Positions 1 through 8,243 of a stretch of 64,000 nt of DNA are shown in pieces. The notes under the pieces were generated by a model, which worked only from the letters and a program-made list of their open reading frames with translations, had not been told where the DNA came from and did not search any database. Made by a program: the position numbers and the translations under genes. The DNA comes from Buchananella felis (lineage in GTDB: Bacteria > Actinomycetota > Actinomycetes > Actinomycetales > Actinomycetaceae): NCBI RefSeq assembly GCF_041380015.1, contig NZ_CP159978.1. The stretch is one strand, 5' to 3'. The stretch's first letter is position 1; each line of letters opens with the position of its first letter.

Positions 1-235
1 CGCGGTTCCACGCGGCCGACACGTCACCAAACAAGGTCTTACGCACGCCACGGTGAACGTCGCGCATCCGGTAGAACAGAATCAGGCCCACTAGGAAGCA
101 AGAGACGATGACGACGGCGCCCCAGAACTCGTCGTACAGAGCAACGTATCCGCCGCCAAATGCCGCCACCAGGGCGCAAACAGTGATCGTGAGGCCGACC
201 GCCCAGCGGTAGTTGCGGCGCTGAGAGAAATCCAT
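1..235 (-). CDS. Small membrane protein, C-terminus cut by window edge
   Basis: The frame opens with ATG at 235 on the minus strand, five bases after a GGAG Shine-Dalgarno, and runs off the left edge without a stop. About 78 residues are visible. They begin MDFSQRRNYRWAVG and contain two hydrophobic segments (about residues 11-31 and 38-56) separated by a short YDEFWG loop, followed by a basic stretch (RMRDVHRGVRK). It is probably an integral membrane protein of unknown function. It is divergent from the ATP-grasp gene, with 62 bases between the two starts. No family is recognised, and the missing C-terminus could change the picture. Confidence 0.6.
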   Translation of the reverse strand, partial: MDFSQRRNYRWAVGLTITVCALVAAFGGGYVALYDEFWGAVVIVSCFLVGLILFYRMRDVHRGVRKTLFGDVSAAWNR

Positions 236-297
236 TACTCCGTCCTTGGCAGTAGATAACGGTGCAAAGTCTAGCCGCAGCGCGATACGGTTAGAGA

Positions 298-1215
298 ATG
301 AGCAAGCCTGTGGTGACCTTTGCAACCAGCGCAGATCAACCGAACCTAGACGGCGAGGAGCACCCGCTCCTTGACGCAGTTGCCGAGCGCGGCATGGACC
401 CGCGTGTGGCAGTGTGGGACGACCCTAGCGTCAACTGGGGCGACGCGGGCGTCGTAGTGGTGCGCGGAGTGCGTGACTACGCGCAAAAACGCTCCCAGTT
501 CATCGAGTGGGCCGGCTCCATCCCGCGCCTGCTCAACCAGGCACCCGTGCTCGCGTGGAACACGGACAAGCACTATCTACAGGAGCTGGAGGCGCGCGGG
601 CTGCCCACCATCCCCACCACCTGGCTGGAGCCCGACGCCGGGCTGACCAAGCACCAGGTGCACTGCCGCTTCCCCGCCCAGGGCGACTTCGTGGTCAAGC
701 CCGCCATCTCCTCCGGCGGTCGCGGTACGGGCCGCTACACCTCCACCGACGCCAAGAGCCGCATGGAGGCGATCACGCACGCCGTGCGCCAGCTTCGCAA
801 GGGCCGCACCGTCATGGTGCAGCGCTACCTGGAGACCATCGACACCGCCGGTGAGATCTCCCTGGTCTTCTTCAACGGCCTCATCTCCCACGCCGTCTCC
901 AAGCAGGCCATGCTCCACCCCTCCTTCCGCTCCGTGGAAGAGGTGCAGCGGGAGACTGCCGTGCAGGTGCGGGAGGTAACCGAGGCCGAGCGCAACTTCG
1001 GTGAGCGCGTGCGCAGCGTGCTGCACGGTTACATCAAGGACACCGTGGGGCGCGACATGCAGCTGTTGTTCAACCGCATCGACCTGGTGCCGGACGGCAA
1101 GGGCTCCTTCTACGTCATGGAGGTCTCCCTGATCGACGGCTCCCTCTACCTGGGGGCCGTGCCGCAGGCCGTGGGTAACTTTGCCGACGCCATCGCCCAG
1201 CGGGTGTTCTGGTAA
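298..1215 (+). CDS. ATP-grasp superfamily protein (RimK/DcsG-like)
   Basis: A 305-residue protein with an ATP-grasp layout. There is an N-terminal pre-ATP-grasp region (about 1-95), a nucleotide-binding lysine motif FVVKPAISSGGRGTG at about 131-145, and a C-terminal metal-binding part around LLFNRIDLV and YVMEVSLIDGSLYL (about 257-287). Such enzymes join a carboxylate to an amine or thiol through an acyl-phosphate; O-ureido-serine cyclo-ligase and RimK-like proteins are relatives. The substrate cannot be told. The start has no Shine-Dalgarno, but a TANNNT box (TACGGT) lies 6 bases upstream, suggesting a leaderless mRNA. A hairpin at 1236-1270 ends the unit. Confidence 0.75.
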   Translation: MSKPVVTFATSADQPNLDGEEHPLLDAVAERGMDPRVAVWDDPSVNWGDAGVVVVRGVRDYAQKRSQFIEWAGSIPRLLNQAPVLAWNTDKHYLQELEARGLPTIPTTWLEPDAGLTKHQVHCRFPAQGDFVVKPAISSGGRGTGRYTSTDAKSRMEAITHAVRQLRKGRTVMVQRYLETIDTAGEISLVFFNGLISHAVSKQAMLHPSFRSVEEVQRETAVQVREVTEAERNFGERVRSVLHGYIKDTVGRDMQLLFNRIDLVPDGKGSFYVMEVSLIDGSLYLGAVPQAVGNFADAIAQRVFW

Positions 1216-1235
1216 GACGCTCGGGAGGGGCTGAG

Positions 1236-1270
1236 GGGGCCGCCGGGGCTGTAAAGCCACCGGCGGCCCC
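1236..1270 (+). terminator. Hairpin after ATP-grasp gene
   Basis: A GC-rich inverted repeat with 11-bp arms (GGGGCCGCCGG and CCGGCGGCCCC) lies 20 bases after the stop. There is no long T tract, as is common in high-GC actinobacteria. Confidence 0.6.
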
Positions 1271-1372
1271 TCAAGTCGCTAATGCGTGCTGAGTGCGGGG
1301 CGGGCGCGCGGCCAAGCGATGCCGGCCGCGCGCGGGGCGCGGCCAGGAGGTAGTGGCCGTGCTGGCACGCGA

Positions 1373-2557
1373 TCAGTCCACCCAGACCTCGGTATAGTCG
1401 GCGCAGGAGTACCGGAAGGTGGAGTACTGTGCCTCGCGGATGAAGCTCATCTTGCCCACCAGGGTCTTGTCCGCCGGGGACCACTGGGACTCGATAGTCA
1501 CCTGCGGGTTGTAGGTGCCCGCGTATGCCTCGATGCAGCTGGTCTCGGGGGAAGGCAGATCGGAACGACCATGGGCCGCGAAGAACAGGTCGGTGTAGTC
1601 GTAACCGAGCACCACCGCGTAGTAATCCTCGCTAAAGCGGCTCACCCCGACGGACGGGACGGTTACGGTGCCGATCTCCGCCCCGGAGTAGTCGGTTCGA
1701 CAGGAGTAGAGGAAGGTGTACCTCCCGGATATCAGGGCCGGGAAGGTCAAGGTGCCCTCGAAGTGACCGGTCGTGTCCGTCGTGAGGGCGCTGTCGGCGA
1801 GGCGGGCCGTGTAGGACTGCCCGTCGTCGCCCGCAATCATCAGGCAGGAAGTCTCCGGCCGACGCAGATCGCTCGGGCCCGTGGCCGTGAAGTCCACGTT
1901 CAGGCGCAGACCGTCCTGGGAAACGCCCGTCACCTGTGCGGCGTAACTCTCCGAGTACCTGCTTTCTGCCCCAGCCTGCAGTTGCGCCGATGGCGCCTCC
2001 GGCAGGCGCAGGTTGGTCCGCGAGGGGGAGGGGGTGGGCGTGGCTACCTGCGTGGTGGTCGCGGGTGTTGCGGACGCAGCCTGAGTTGTTTCGCGTGCGG
2101 CGGGGGAGGAGGAAGCGGTAGGGGCTGCAGCCCCCTGCGGCTCGGGCGCCGAGCGGCCCTTGACGAGCCAAACTACCGCTCCAGTCGCCACGGCGGCCAG
2201 CGTGACCGTAGCGATGATGGCGGCCATCAGGCCGCGCTTCTTGCCCGGTTCGCGGGCCGAGACCGGGGAAGTGATCGGGGCCGAGACCGGGGCCGGGACC
2301 GGGGAAGTGATCGGGGCCTGGGGCGGGAGTGCAGGCGCGGCCGGGGCAGGTTGCGGGGCTGCGGGCGGCGCAGCCGCAGCTGCCACCGGCGGGGGCGGCA
2401 CAGGAGTAGCCGCCGAGGCTGGGCCCAACGGGGCCGGGCTGACCGCAGGCTGTGTGGGAGGCGGGAAGTTCAGCGGGGCCTCCTGCTGCTGACACCACGG
2501 GCACTGACTGTAAGTCTCCGGATAGACGTGCTGGGGATTGAGACGGCAGACCAACAT
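1373..2557 (-). CDS. Zn-ribbon, Pro-rich, single-pass membrane protein with duplicated outer domain
   Basis: The chosen ATG at 2557 gives 394 residues; a longer open frame exists, but its N-terminal part is low-complexity. Residues 1-24 (MLVCRLNPQHVYPETYSQCP, then WCQQ) look like a treble-clef Cys motif with a CxxC. A Pro/Ala-rich linker follows (about 30-115), then a basic stop and one membrane helix (about 121-144), then a Ser/Thr-rich linker. The outer part holds two related domains, each with an SDLxxPETSC motif and a later YSC. The fold suggests a cytoplasmic sensor tip joined to a paired extracellular domain held by disulfides. Function is unknown. Confidence 0.65.
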   Translation of the reverse strand: MLVCRLNPQHVYPETYSQCPWCQQQEAPLNFPPPTQPAVSPAPLGPASAATPVPPPPVAAAAAPPAAPQPAPAAPALPPQAPITSPVPAPVSAPITSPVSAREPGKKRGLMAAIIATVTLAAVATGAVVWLVKGRSAPEPQGAAAPTASSSPAARETTQAASATPATTTQVATPTPSPSRTNLRLPEAPSAQLQAGAESRYSESYAAQVTGVSQDGLRLNVDFTATGPSDLRRPETSCLMIAGDDGQSYTARLADSALTTDTTGHFEGTLTFPALISGRYTFLYSCRTDYSGAEIGTVTVPSVGVSRFSEDYYAVVLGYDYTDLFFAAHGRSDLPSPETSCIEAYAGTYNPQVTIESQWSPADKTLVGKMSFIREAQYSTFRYSCADYTEVWVD

Positions 2558-2884
2558 CGGCAGGGCCCTTCCGAGAATGAGTGAGGCCGGGAACGCGCAC
2601 GCAATGTTGGCGTTCGCGGCAGCGGAGGTGACGGGATGCGGCGCGGGGCGTCGTCCAGGACGGGGCTCGCCGCAGGGGCTCAATCCCGCCGCAGAACCCG
2701 GCGGCGCCGGGGCAGGTACCTGCCCCGGCGAGAGCATACTGGGCGCACACCGGGCCGACGGGAAACCGCAGTGTGAGGGAGCCGATCTAGGGGCGCTGCG
2801 AGAACGCAACCGGGGAAGGTGCGCCTAGCGCCGCTGGCCGTAGGCCCCGGGCCCGGGCGGCACGGAACGTACTTTTGCGACATT

Positions 2885-2936
2885 GGGGTACATGCGACCG
2901 ATCGGGGGCACGGCACCGGGCGGTCGCATGTACCCC
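2885..2936. repeat. 52-nt palindromic element, copy 1
   Basis: A perfect 16-bp inverted repeat (GGGGTACATGCGACCG and its complement) encloses a 20-nt loop. The total length matches the copies at 16735, 30454, 30683, 30912 and 31141. It lies in the roughly 600-bp gene-free stretch between the membrane protein and tRNA-His; nothing else in that stretch looks coding. Confidence 0.85.
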
Positions 2937-3064
2937 GCACTAGCATTTGCGTCGCGCCCCTTGGCGATAAGGCCCCGAGCCCGCGCCGACTCCGCCCAGC
3001 CCCGGCGCGTGCGTGGCCCGGTCCTCGTGCGCTTGCCGCCCAGCACACGGCACCCGGTGGGCAT

Positions 3065-3092
3065 GAAAAAGCCCAGTCCGCACGGACTGGGC
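3065..3092 (-). terminator. Second terminator downstream of tRNA-His
   Basis: The stem GCCCAGTCCG/CGGACTGGGC is followed on the minus strand by a T tract. It nearly repeats the hairpin at 3125-3151, so tRNA-His has two tandem intrinsic terminators. Confidence 0.7.
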
Positions 3093-3124
3093 CACCACGC
3101 ATTTTGCTGCCTGGACTCACCACA

Positions 3125-3151
3125 TGAAAAAACCCAGTCCGCACGGACTGG
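3125..3151 (-). terminator. Terminator of tRNA-His
   Basis: The stem CCAGTCC/GGACTGG is followed on the minus strand by a run of T residues, directly after the tRNA 3' end. Confidence 0.75.
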
Positions 3152-3158
3152 CCTTACC

Positions 3159-3235
3159 TGGGGTGAGTGACGGGTCTCGAACCCGCGACCTTCTGGACCA
3201 CAACCAGACGCTCTACCGACTGAGCTACACCCACC
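3159..3235 (-). tRNA. tRNA-His (GTG)
   Basis: A full cloverleaf on the minus strand: acceptor GTGGGTG/CACTCAC, anticodon loop TTGTGGT giving GTG, and T-arm GCGGGTTCGAGACCCGT. The extra G-1 expected of tRNA-His is present, opposite C73. The CCA end is encoded (3159-3161). Confidence 0.95.
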
Positions 3236-3661
3236 AGGGTTGCATGGCGCAACGAATGAAGATGTTATCGCCCCGGGGTCGGAAAAGGGAAATCCTGGCG
3301 GTGTATTCCCTGCCACACGGGTGGGCGGGGCTCGGGCCAGGGCGCTGGCCCGGGAGCGGGCCGCCGGCGTACGGGCAGTGACTGGACAGGGGTGAGCGCG
3401 TCCGCTCCCGGGGGCGCGGGCCGCCGCTGCACGGGCAGTGCCGAACGCGGCGGTCCCACGACCTACTGATTCACTGGTGGGCCGGCGCACGGGCAGTACC
3501 CCGCGCCGGTGCCCGGGCCGCGCCGGTTCCCCGGCCCTGCCGAGCACAGCGGCCCCGAGCAGAGCTGCCCCGCCCCGGCCGCTTACCGCAGGCCGTGCTT
3601 AACGCAGCGGCCGGGCGGAACGTCGTCCACCCGGCCACCTCGCGAAATCGGCGCCTACGCC
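3236..3661. other. Gene-free stretch with short degenerate repeats
   Basis: No convincing gene is present. Three imperfect copies of a GGGCCGCCG...GGGCAGT motif occur at about 3357, 3417 and 3479, roughly 60 bp apart. One copy of the dispersed GGACGACGYTGCC-type motif lies at 3614-3634. The tRNA-His promoter should lie at the left end. Confidence 0.5.
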
Positions 3662-4402
3662 TCAGGCTTGCTCGGCGGCACCCGTCGATTCCCCGGCCTC
3701 GCCCCCGCAGGCCGGCGCCTCAGCCCCCTCGGCAGTCTCGATCGCTTCGCCAGCCTTGACGAAAACCACGCCGGCAGCGGCGGCGCGCTGGTCGCGCTCG
3801 GCCAGCAAGCGCCGGGCGGCCCGCTTGCAGGTGGTCATGGAGGGCCCGGGCGGGGCGGGCAGCAGCACGTCGCGGTAGTAGGCAAGCTCCTGGATCGACT
3901 CCAGGATGTCCGCCATCGCGCGGTGGCCGCCCTCCTTCTTGGGGGCGTTGTAGTAGGCGCGCGGGTACCAGCGGCGGGCCAGTTCCTTCAGAGAAGAGAC
4001 GTCCACGATCCGGTAGTGCAGGTGGCTCATCAGCTCCGGCATGTCGCGGTCCAGGAAGGACTTATCCGTGTGCACGGAGTTGCCGGCCAGGATTGCCTTG
4101 CGCTCGGTGGGGCAGAACTGCTTGACGTACGCCAGCACGCGGGCCTCCGCCTCCGCCAGGGGAATGCCGCCGTCCAGCTCCTCCAGCAGACCTGAGGTGG
4201 TGTGCATGCTGCGGACGAAGTCGTTCATGCCCTCCAGCGCCGCAGCCGGCGGCTTGATGATGAGGTCGATGCCCTCGCCCAGCGGGTTCAGGTCAGAATC
4301 GGTGACGATCACCGCGATCTCAACCAGGGCGTCCTGCTGCAGGTCCAGGCCCGTCATCTCGCAGTCGATCCACACCAACGGGTCGTTTTCGCTACTACTC
4401 AC
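3662..4402 (-). CDS. orn: Oligoribonuclease
   Basis: A DEDDh 3'-5' exonuclease that degrades short RNA oligonucleotides to mononucleotides. Residues 10-18 (VWIDCEMTG) carry the first Asp-Glu pair, and a later GGHRAMADI carries the active-site His and last Asp. The conserved core fills about residues 8-190. The C-terminal 45 residues are an Ala/Glu-rich tail, making the protein longer (246 aa) than the usual 180-215. The start is GTG with a TAAGCT box 7 bases upstream, so the mRNA may be leaderless. It is divergent from ilvA. Confidence 0.93.
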   Translation of the reverse strand: MSSSENDPLVWIDCEMTGLDLQQDALVEIAVIVTDSDLNPLGEGIDLIIKPPAAALEGMNDFVRSMHTTSGLLEELDGGIPLAEAEARVLAYVKQFCPTERKAILAGNSVHTDKSFLDRDMPELMSHLHYRIVDVSSLKELARRWYPRAYYNAPKKEGGHRAMADILESIQELAYYRDVLLPAPPGPSMTTCKRAARRLLAERDQRAAAAGVVFVKAGEAIETAEGAEAPACGGEAGESTGAAEQA

Positions 4403-4580
4403 GGCCCCTAGCTTATGCCCGCCGCCCGGGAAGCCGGGAAAACCAGGCGCGCCGGGAGGCCGGGTGCGCCCCGAGACCGCGCCGGGACGCCTGCAGAAAC
4501 TGGCCGCCCGCGAGACACTGCGGGGCGTGGCGGGGCGGGCGCACTATTCTGTAGAGCGGGATAGACACGAAAGGGCTGGT

Positions 4581-5822
4581 ATGACGGCGCTTGATTTTGC
4601 GGGCGCGCGCGAGCGCCTGGACGGGGTACTCAAAGAGACGCCGCTGGAGCGCAGCGACCGCCTGAGCGAGGCGGCAGGCTTCCCGGTGCTGCTAAAGCGC
4701 GAGGACGTGCAGCGCTGCCGCTCGTTCAAGGTGCGCGGCGCCTACAACGCGATCGCGGCGATGAGCGAAAAGCAGCGGGCGCGCGGCGTCGTGGCGGCCT
4801 CGGCCGGCAACCACGCCCAGGGGGTGGCCTTCGCCTGCAACGACCTCGGGGTGGAGGGGCAGATCTTCCTGCCGTCCAACACGCCGCGGCAGAAGCGCAA
4901 CCGGATCGCGGAGATAGGCGGCCCGTGGGTGGAGCAGGTGATCGTGGACGGCAACTTTGACCTCGCCTCCGCGCGTGCCCAGCTGCACGCGATGGAGACG
5001 CGCGCGAACTTTGTGCACCCCTTCGACGACCCGCACGTGATCGCGGGCCAGGGCACCACGGCGCAGGAGATCTTCGAGGCCGCCGGGCCGGAGGGGATCG
5101 ACACCGTGCTGGTGCCGGTGGGCGGCGGTGGCCTGCTGGCCGGCATCGCCGCCTGGTTTGTGCAAAACGCCCCGCAGACGCGCGTGGTGGGCGTGGAGCC
5201 GGCCGGGGCTGCCTCGATGCAGGCGGCGCTCGCGGCGGGGCGCCCGGTGGAGCTGGACCGCGTGGACAACTTCGTGGACGGCACCGCAGTGGCCCGCGTG
5301 GGTAACCGCTCCTACGAGATCGTGGCGGGGCTGGACATCCCGTTCGTGACGGTGCCGGAGGGCGCGGTCTGCTCCGAGCTGTTGGACCTGTACCACGCCG
5401 ACGGCGTGATCGCGGAGCCGGCCGGCGCGTTGGCGTCCGCAGCGCTGCGCATCGGCCTGCCGTTCGAGCCCAAGGGCCCGGTGGTGTGCGTGGTCTCGGG
5501 CGGCAACAACGACCTTTCCCGCTACGACGAGATCGCCGAGCGCTCGGCCCGCTACCAGGGCCTGCGCCACTACTTCATGGTGCGTTTCCAGCAGCAGCCG
5601 GGCGCGCTGCGCTACTTCCTGGACGAGGTGCTTGGCCCCGACGACGACATCGTCCTCTTCGAGTACACCAAGAAGAACAACCGCGAGACCGGCCCGGCCC
5701 TGGTGGGCATCGAACTGGCCGACCCGCGCGACATCACCGCCCTGCGCAAGCGCATCGACGCCTCGCCGGTGCACGTGGAGGAGATCCCCGGCGAGTCCGA
5801 CCTCTTCCGCCTCCTCATCTAG
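4581..5822 (+). CDS. ilvA: Threonine ammonia-lyase (threonine dehydratase)
   Basis: A 413-residue PLP enzyme that converts threonine to 2-oxobutyrate, the first step of isoleucine synthesis. The PLP lysine is K50 in RSFKVRGAYN, the SAGNH motif is near 74-78, and the phosphate-binding GGGGLLAG is at 181-188. The last 80 residues (from about HYFMVRFQQQPGALR) form one ACT-like regulatory domain, the single-domain form. The ATG at 4581 was chosen because the enzyme fold starts there; a longer frame upstream overlaps orn. A possible -10 (TATTCT) lies near 4545. Confidence 0.93.
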   Translation: MTALDFAGARERLDGVLKETPLERSDRLSEAAGFPVLLKREDVQRCRSFKVRGAYNAIAAMSEKQRARGVVAASAGNHAQGVAFACNDLGVEGQIFLPSNTPRQKRNRIAEIGGPWVEQVIVDGNFDLASARAQLHAMETRANFVHPFDDPHVIAGQGTTAQEIFEAAGPEGIDTVLVPVGGGGLLAGIAAWFVQNAPQTRVVGVEPAGAASMQAALAAGRPVELDRVDNFVDGTAVARVGNRSYEIVAGLDIPFVTVPEGAVCSELLDLYHADGVIAEPAGALASAALRIGLPFEPKGPVVCVVSGGNNDLSRYDEIAERSARYQGLRHYFMVRFQQQPGALRYFLDEVLGPDDDIVLFEYTKKNNRETGPALVGIELADPRDITALRKRIDASPVHVEEIPGESDLFRLLI

Positions 5823-5827
5823 CCTGC

Positions 5828-5947
5828 CGCCCGGCCTGTGGCCAGTGAGGCCGGTTCGTGAAGTAGGTGGGTGGCCGACGTCGTCCCCGCCCGGCCTGTG
5901 GCCAGTGAGGCCGGTTCGTGGTGTAGGTGGGTGGCCGACGTCGCCCA
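5828..5947. repeat. 60-bp tandem repeat, two copies
   Basis: Two nearly identical 60-bp units (5828-5887 and 5888-5947), each with GGCCTGTGGCCAGTGAGGCC followed by GTAGGTGGGTGGCCGACGTCG. They lie between the convergent ilvA and oxidoreductase genes and may act as a hairpin-rich end for both. Confidence 0.85.
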
Positions 5948-5988
5948 CCTACCGCCCCTAGCACTCGGCCCGGACGCGGGGCGGCACC

Positions 5989-7320
5989 CTAGGGGAGGGC
6001 GCTGCGGCCCTGGTTCGACTCGAAGTAGGCCGCGAGATCGGCGGGCAGGGCGGCGACGTCGTACGGCTGGCCGTCCTGGCGCAGCGAGAGCGTGGCCGCG
6101 ATGCCCGTAGCGACCGCGTGGTAGGCGGCCACCGGAGAGGTGTCCGTGGGCGTGCCAAAGCGCAGGAAGCGAAGGAACTCGGCCACGGTGAGGGCGTCGG
6201 CCTCCCCGTGCCCCTCGGCCTCCTCCGCAATGGGGAAAACCTGGTCGCCGGCCTCGTTGTAGTTGGTGCGGTGGTTGTAGAGCACCACGCGCCCACCGGC
6301 GCCGTCCCCAAAGTTCTCCAGGCGCCCGTGCGTGCCGATAACCGTGTAATTGCGCCAATAATCCGGGGTGTAGTGGCACTGCTGGTAGGAAGCGAACATG
6401 CCGCCGGGCAGGCGCATCAGGACCTGAGAGAGGTCCTCCACGTCGATCACCGGGTTCAGTCCGGTCTGCTGCGTGGCAGGGTAGGCGGTGCGGTCGAACC
6501 AGTCGGTCATGAGCCGGTCGGAGTTGTCCGCGCGGGAAGGCACGTCCCCGTACACCGTCAGGCCGCCCAAGGCCGTGACCCGCTGCGTGTAGGCGCCGGC
6601 CAGCCAGTGCATCACGTCGATGTCGTGAGCCGCCTTCTGCAGCAGCAGCGAGGTGGTGTAGCGGCGCTCTGCGTGCCAGTCCTTGAAGTAGAAGTCGCCG
6701 CCGTGGCCAACAAAGTGGCGGCACCAGATCGCCTTGACCTGGCCCACCAGGCCCTCCTGGATCAGGCGGCGCAGCGTGCGCACCACCGCCATGTGGCGCA
6801 TGTTGTGGCCCACGTACAGGGCGGTGCCGGACTCGCGGGCCGCCTGCAGGATCGCCAGGGCGCCGGGCAGCGTGATCGCCAGCGGCTTTTCCAGATAGAC
6901 CGCCACGCCCGCGCGCAGCAGGGCCGGGGCGATCTCCTCGTGAGTGTGGTCCGGGGAGGTGACGAAGGCCAGATCCAGATCGAAGGACAGGAAGTCCTGC
7001 AACGTAGAGGCCACCGGGACCGGTTGGCGCAGGCGGTCCTGCGCGCGGCGGGCGGCCTGCGGGTGCGGGTCCAGTGCCGCCACCAGGTCCACCCCGTGCG
7101 GGCAGTCCAGCGCGTGCAGCGCCAGGGGAGCGCGCGCCCCGACGCCCACCACGCCCATGCGCAGGCGGCGCGTGCCCAGCGGGAGGGCGGGGGAGGTGGT
7201 GGGTGGGGCCGTGGGCGTGGGGTGTGGGGCGGCGGGAGCCTGTGTCGGAGCGGCGGGAGAGGCGTCGGCGGTAGAGGTGTTGGAAGGGTGCGGCGCGGCG
7301 GGCTGGAGAGGCGAGGTCAT
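5989..7320 (-). CDS. Gfo/Idh/MocA family oxidoreductase
   Basis: An NAD(P)-dependent sugar or inositol dehydrogenase-type protein. From ATG 7320 it has 443 residues. After a 50-residue Ala/Pro/Thr-rich N-terminus comes the Rossmann motif MGVVGVGARAP, then the family EKPLAI signature and the GHNMRHM stretch. The C-terminal alpha/beta domain follows (HDIDVMHWLAG). An internal ATG at 7158, right before GVVGVG, is a credible alternative start because the N-terminal part is low-complexity. The substrate is unknown. It is divergent from tRNA-Arg. Confidence 0.88.
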   Translation of the reverse strand: MTSPLQPAAPHPSNTSTADASPAAPTQAPAAPHPTPTAPPTTSPALPLGTRRLRMGVVGVGARAPLALHALDCPHGVDLVAALDPHPQAARRAQDRLRQPVPVASTLQDFLSFDLDLAFVTSPDHTHEEIAPALLRAGVAVYLEKPLAITLPGALAILQAARESGTALYVGHNMRHMAVVRTLRRLIQEGLVGQVKAIWCRHFVGHGGDFYFKDWHAERRYTTSLLLQKAAHDIDVMHWLAGAYTQRVTALGGLTVYGDVPSRADNSDRLMTDWFDRTAYPATQQTGLNPVIDVEDLSQVLMRLPGGMFASYQQCHYTPDYWRNYTVIGTHGRLENFGDGAGGRVVLYNHRTNYNEAGDQVFPIAEEAEGHGEADALTVAEFLRFLRFGTPTDTSPVAAYHAVATGIAATLSLRQDGQPYDVAALPADLAAYFESNQGRSALP

Positions 7321-7417
7321 GAGCAGAATTCTGATCCCTCGGGCCGGCGGGGGTGCGTGCCACGCGGGAAAGGGGCCATAATGGGCGGCGACGCGCGCTC
7401 GCTCTAAACGGGCGCCA

Positions 7418-7490
7418 GCCTCCATAGCTCAGTGGATAGAGCAAGGGCCTTCTAATCCCTTGGTCGCAGGTTCGAATCCTGCTGGGGGCG
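7418..7490 (+). tRNA. tRNA-Arg (TCT)
   Basis: Cloverleaf with acceptor GCCTCCA/TGGGGGC, D-arm GCTCAGTGGATAGAGC and anticodon loop CTTCTAA giving TCT. T-arm GCAGGTTCGAATCCTGC. CCA is not encoded. The last anticodon-stem pair (C31-T39) is a mismatch. Confidence 0.93.
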
Positions 7491-7517
7491 CGCTTTGGAA
7501 AGGGCCGGGTGACCGGC

Positions 7518-7560
7518 AGGGCGACCGCCGCAGACAGGGTTGGCTCGCCCTTTTCTTTTC
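7518..7560 (+). terminator. Terminator of tRNA-Arg
   Basis: AGGGCGA pairs with TCGCCCT and is followed by a TTTTCTTTTC tract, 27 bases after the tRNA. Confidence 0.6.
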
Positions 7561-7773
7561 CTCCGATGCCTGGGCGGGAGTGGTGAGGGGCTAAGGGCGG
7601 GGTGGCGAGGGGCGCAGGGCGGGGTGGCGTCCTGACCGACAAGTGCCGGGGCTCAGTTCAAAAGAAAACAGTCCTTACCGTGCGCGCATTCCTGCCGCTC
7701 GCCCCCGAGACTCGTCCAAACGGTGCGTGCCAGGTTCGTGTGAGCTGGTTGGGAATTCCAGACTGAGCGCCGG

Positions 7774-8046
7774 AATGTCGGGCTGAGGGGCGCATACGTC
7801 GAGTTGAACAGGCGAACGTCGAGTCGAAAGGACGAACGTCGAGTTGAGGGGTGGAATGTCGGGCGGGGAGTGCGAGGGAGTGAGGCCGCGCTGCGAGGGC
7901 CCGGTATCCGGTCTCGACGTTTGGTGGTGAATCTAGACGTTTGGTGGTGAATCTAGACGTTGGCTTGGGTGGAAACGTCGAGTTGAACTGGCGAACGTCG
8001 AGTTGAGAAGGCGAACGTCGAGTTGAACAGGCAAACGTCGAGTCGG
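7774..8046. repeat. 20-bp-period iteron-like array upstream of ssb
   Basis: Direct repeats with core ACGTCGAGTTGA occur at exact 20-bp steps: 7796, 7816, 7836, then 7975, 7995, 8015, 8035. Weaker ATGTCGGGC forms flank the first block at about 7775 and 7856. Between the blocks, two or three TCTAGACGTTTGGTGGTGA-type units read like the inverted core. Each core contains the dyad AAC-N5-GTT. The array fills the middle of a 750-bp gene-free stretch. It is most likely a protein-binding array, and its protein is unknown. Confidence 0.8.
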
Positions 8047-8243
8047 GGCCCGCTTCTTCGAGATGAGCCACCGAGCCCCGGCGCCGCACCGCCCACTTAT
8101 CCACCGGTGCGGGCGGGGCTGCGGCGGCGCCCGACCTGGGGATAACCGGCTCCAGCGCGCTTTACGCACGCGCCGTTGGTTTGGCTCCGCCGACCTAACA
8201 GGCTGGAGGTGCGGCGCTCGCCGCCAGTTCGAAAGGAGCCACC

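Noticed and set aside
7774..8046. CRISPR array
   Set aside because: The repeat core is only about 12 bp and the rest of each 20-bp unit is nearly the same, so there are no true spacers. No cas genes are present.
7975..8046. LexA/SOS boxes (CGAAC-N4-GTTCG)
   Set aside because: Half sites CGAAC and GTT occur but with 5-base spacing and imperfect right arms; the 20-bp periodicity is a better description.
7658..8104. Minus-strand open frame across the 20-bp array
   Set aside because: The translation is only the repeat read in shifting frames; there is no ribosome site or family.
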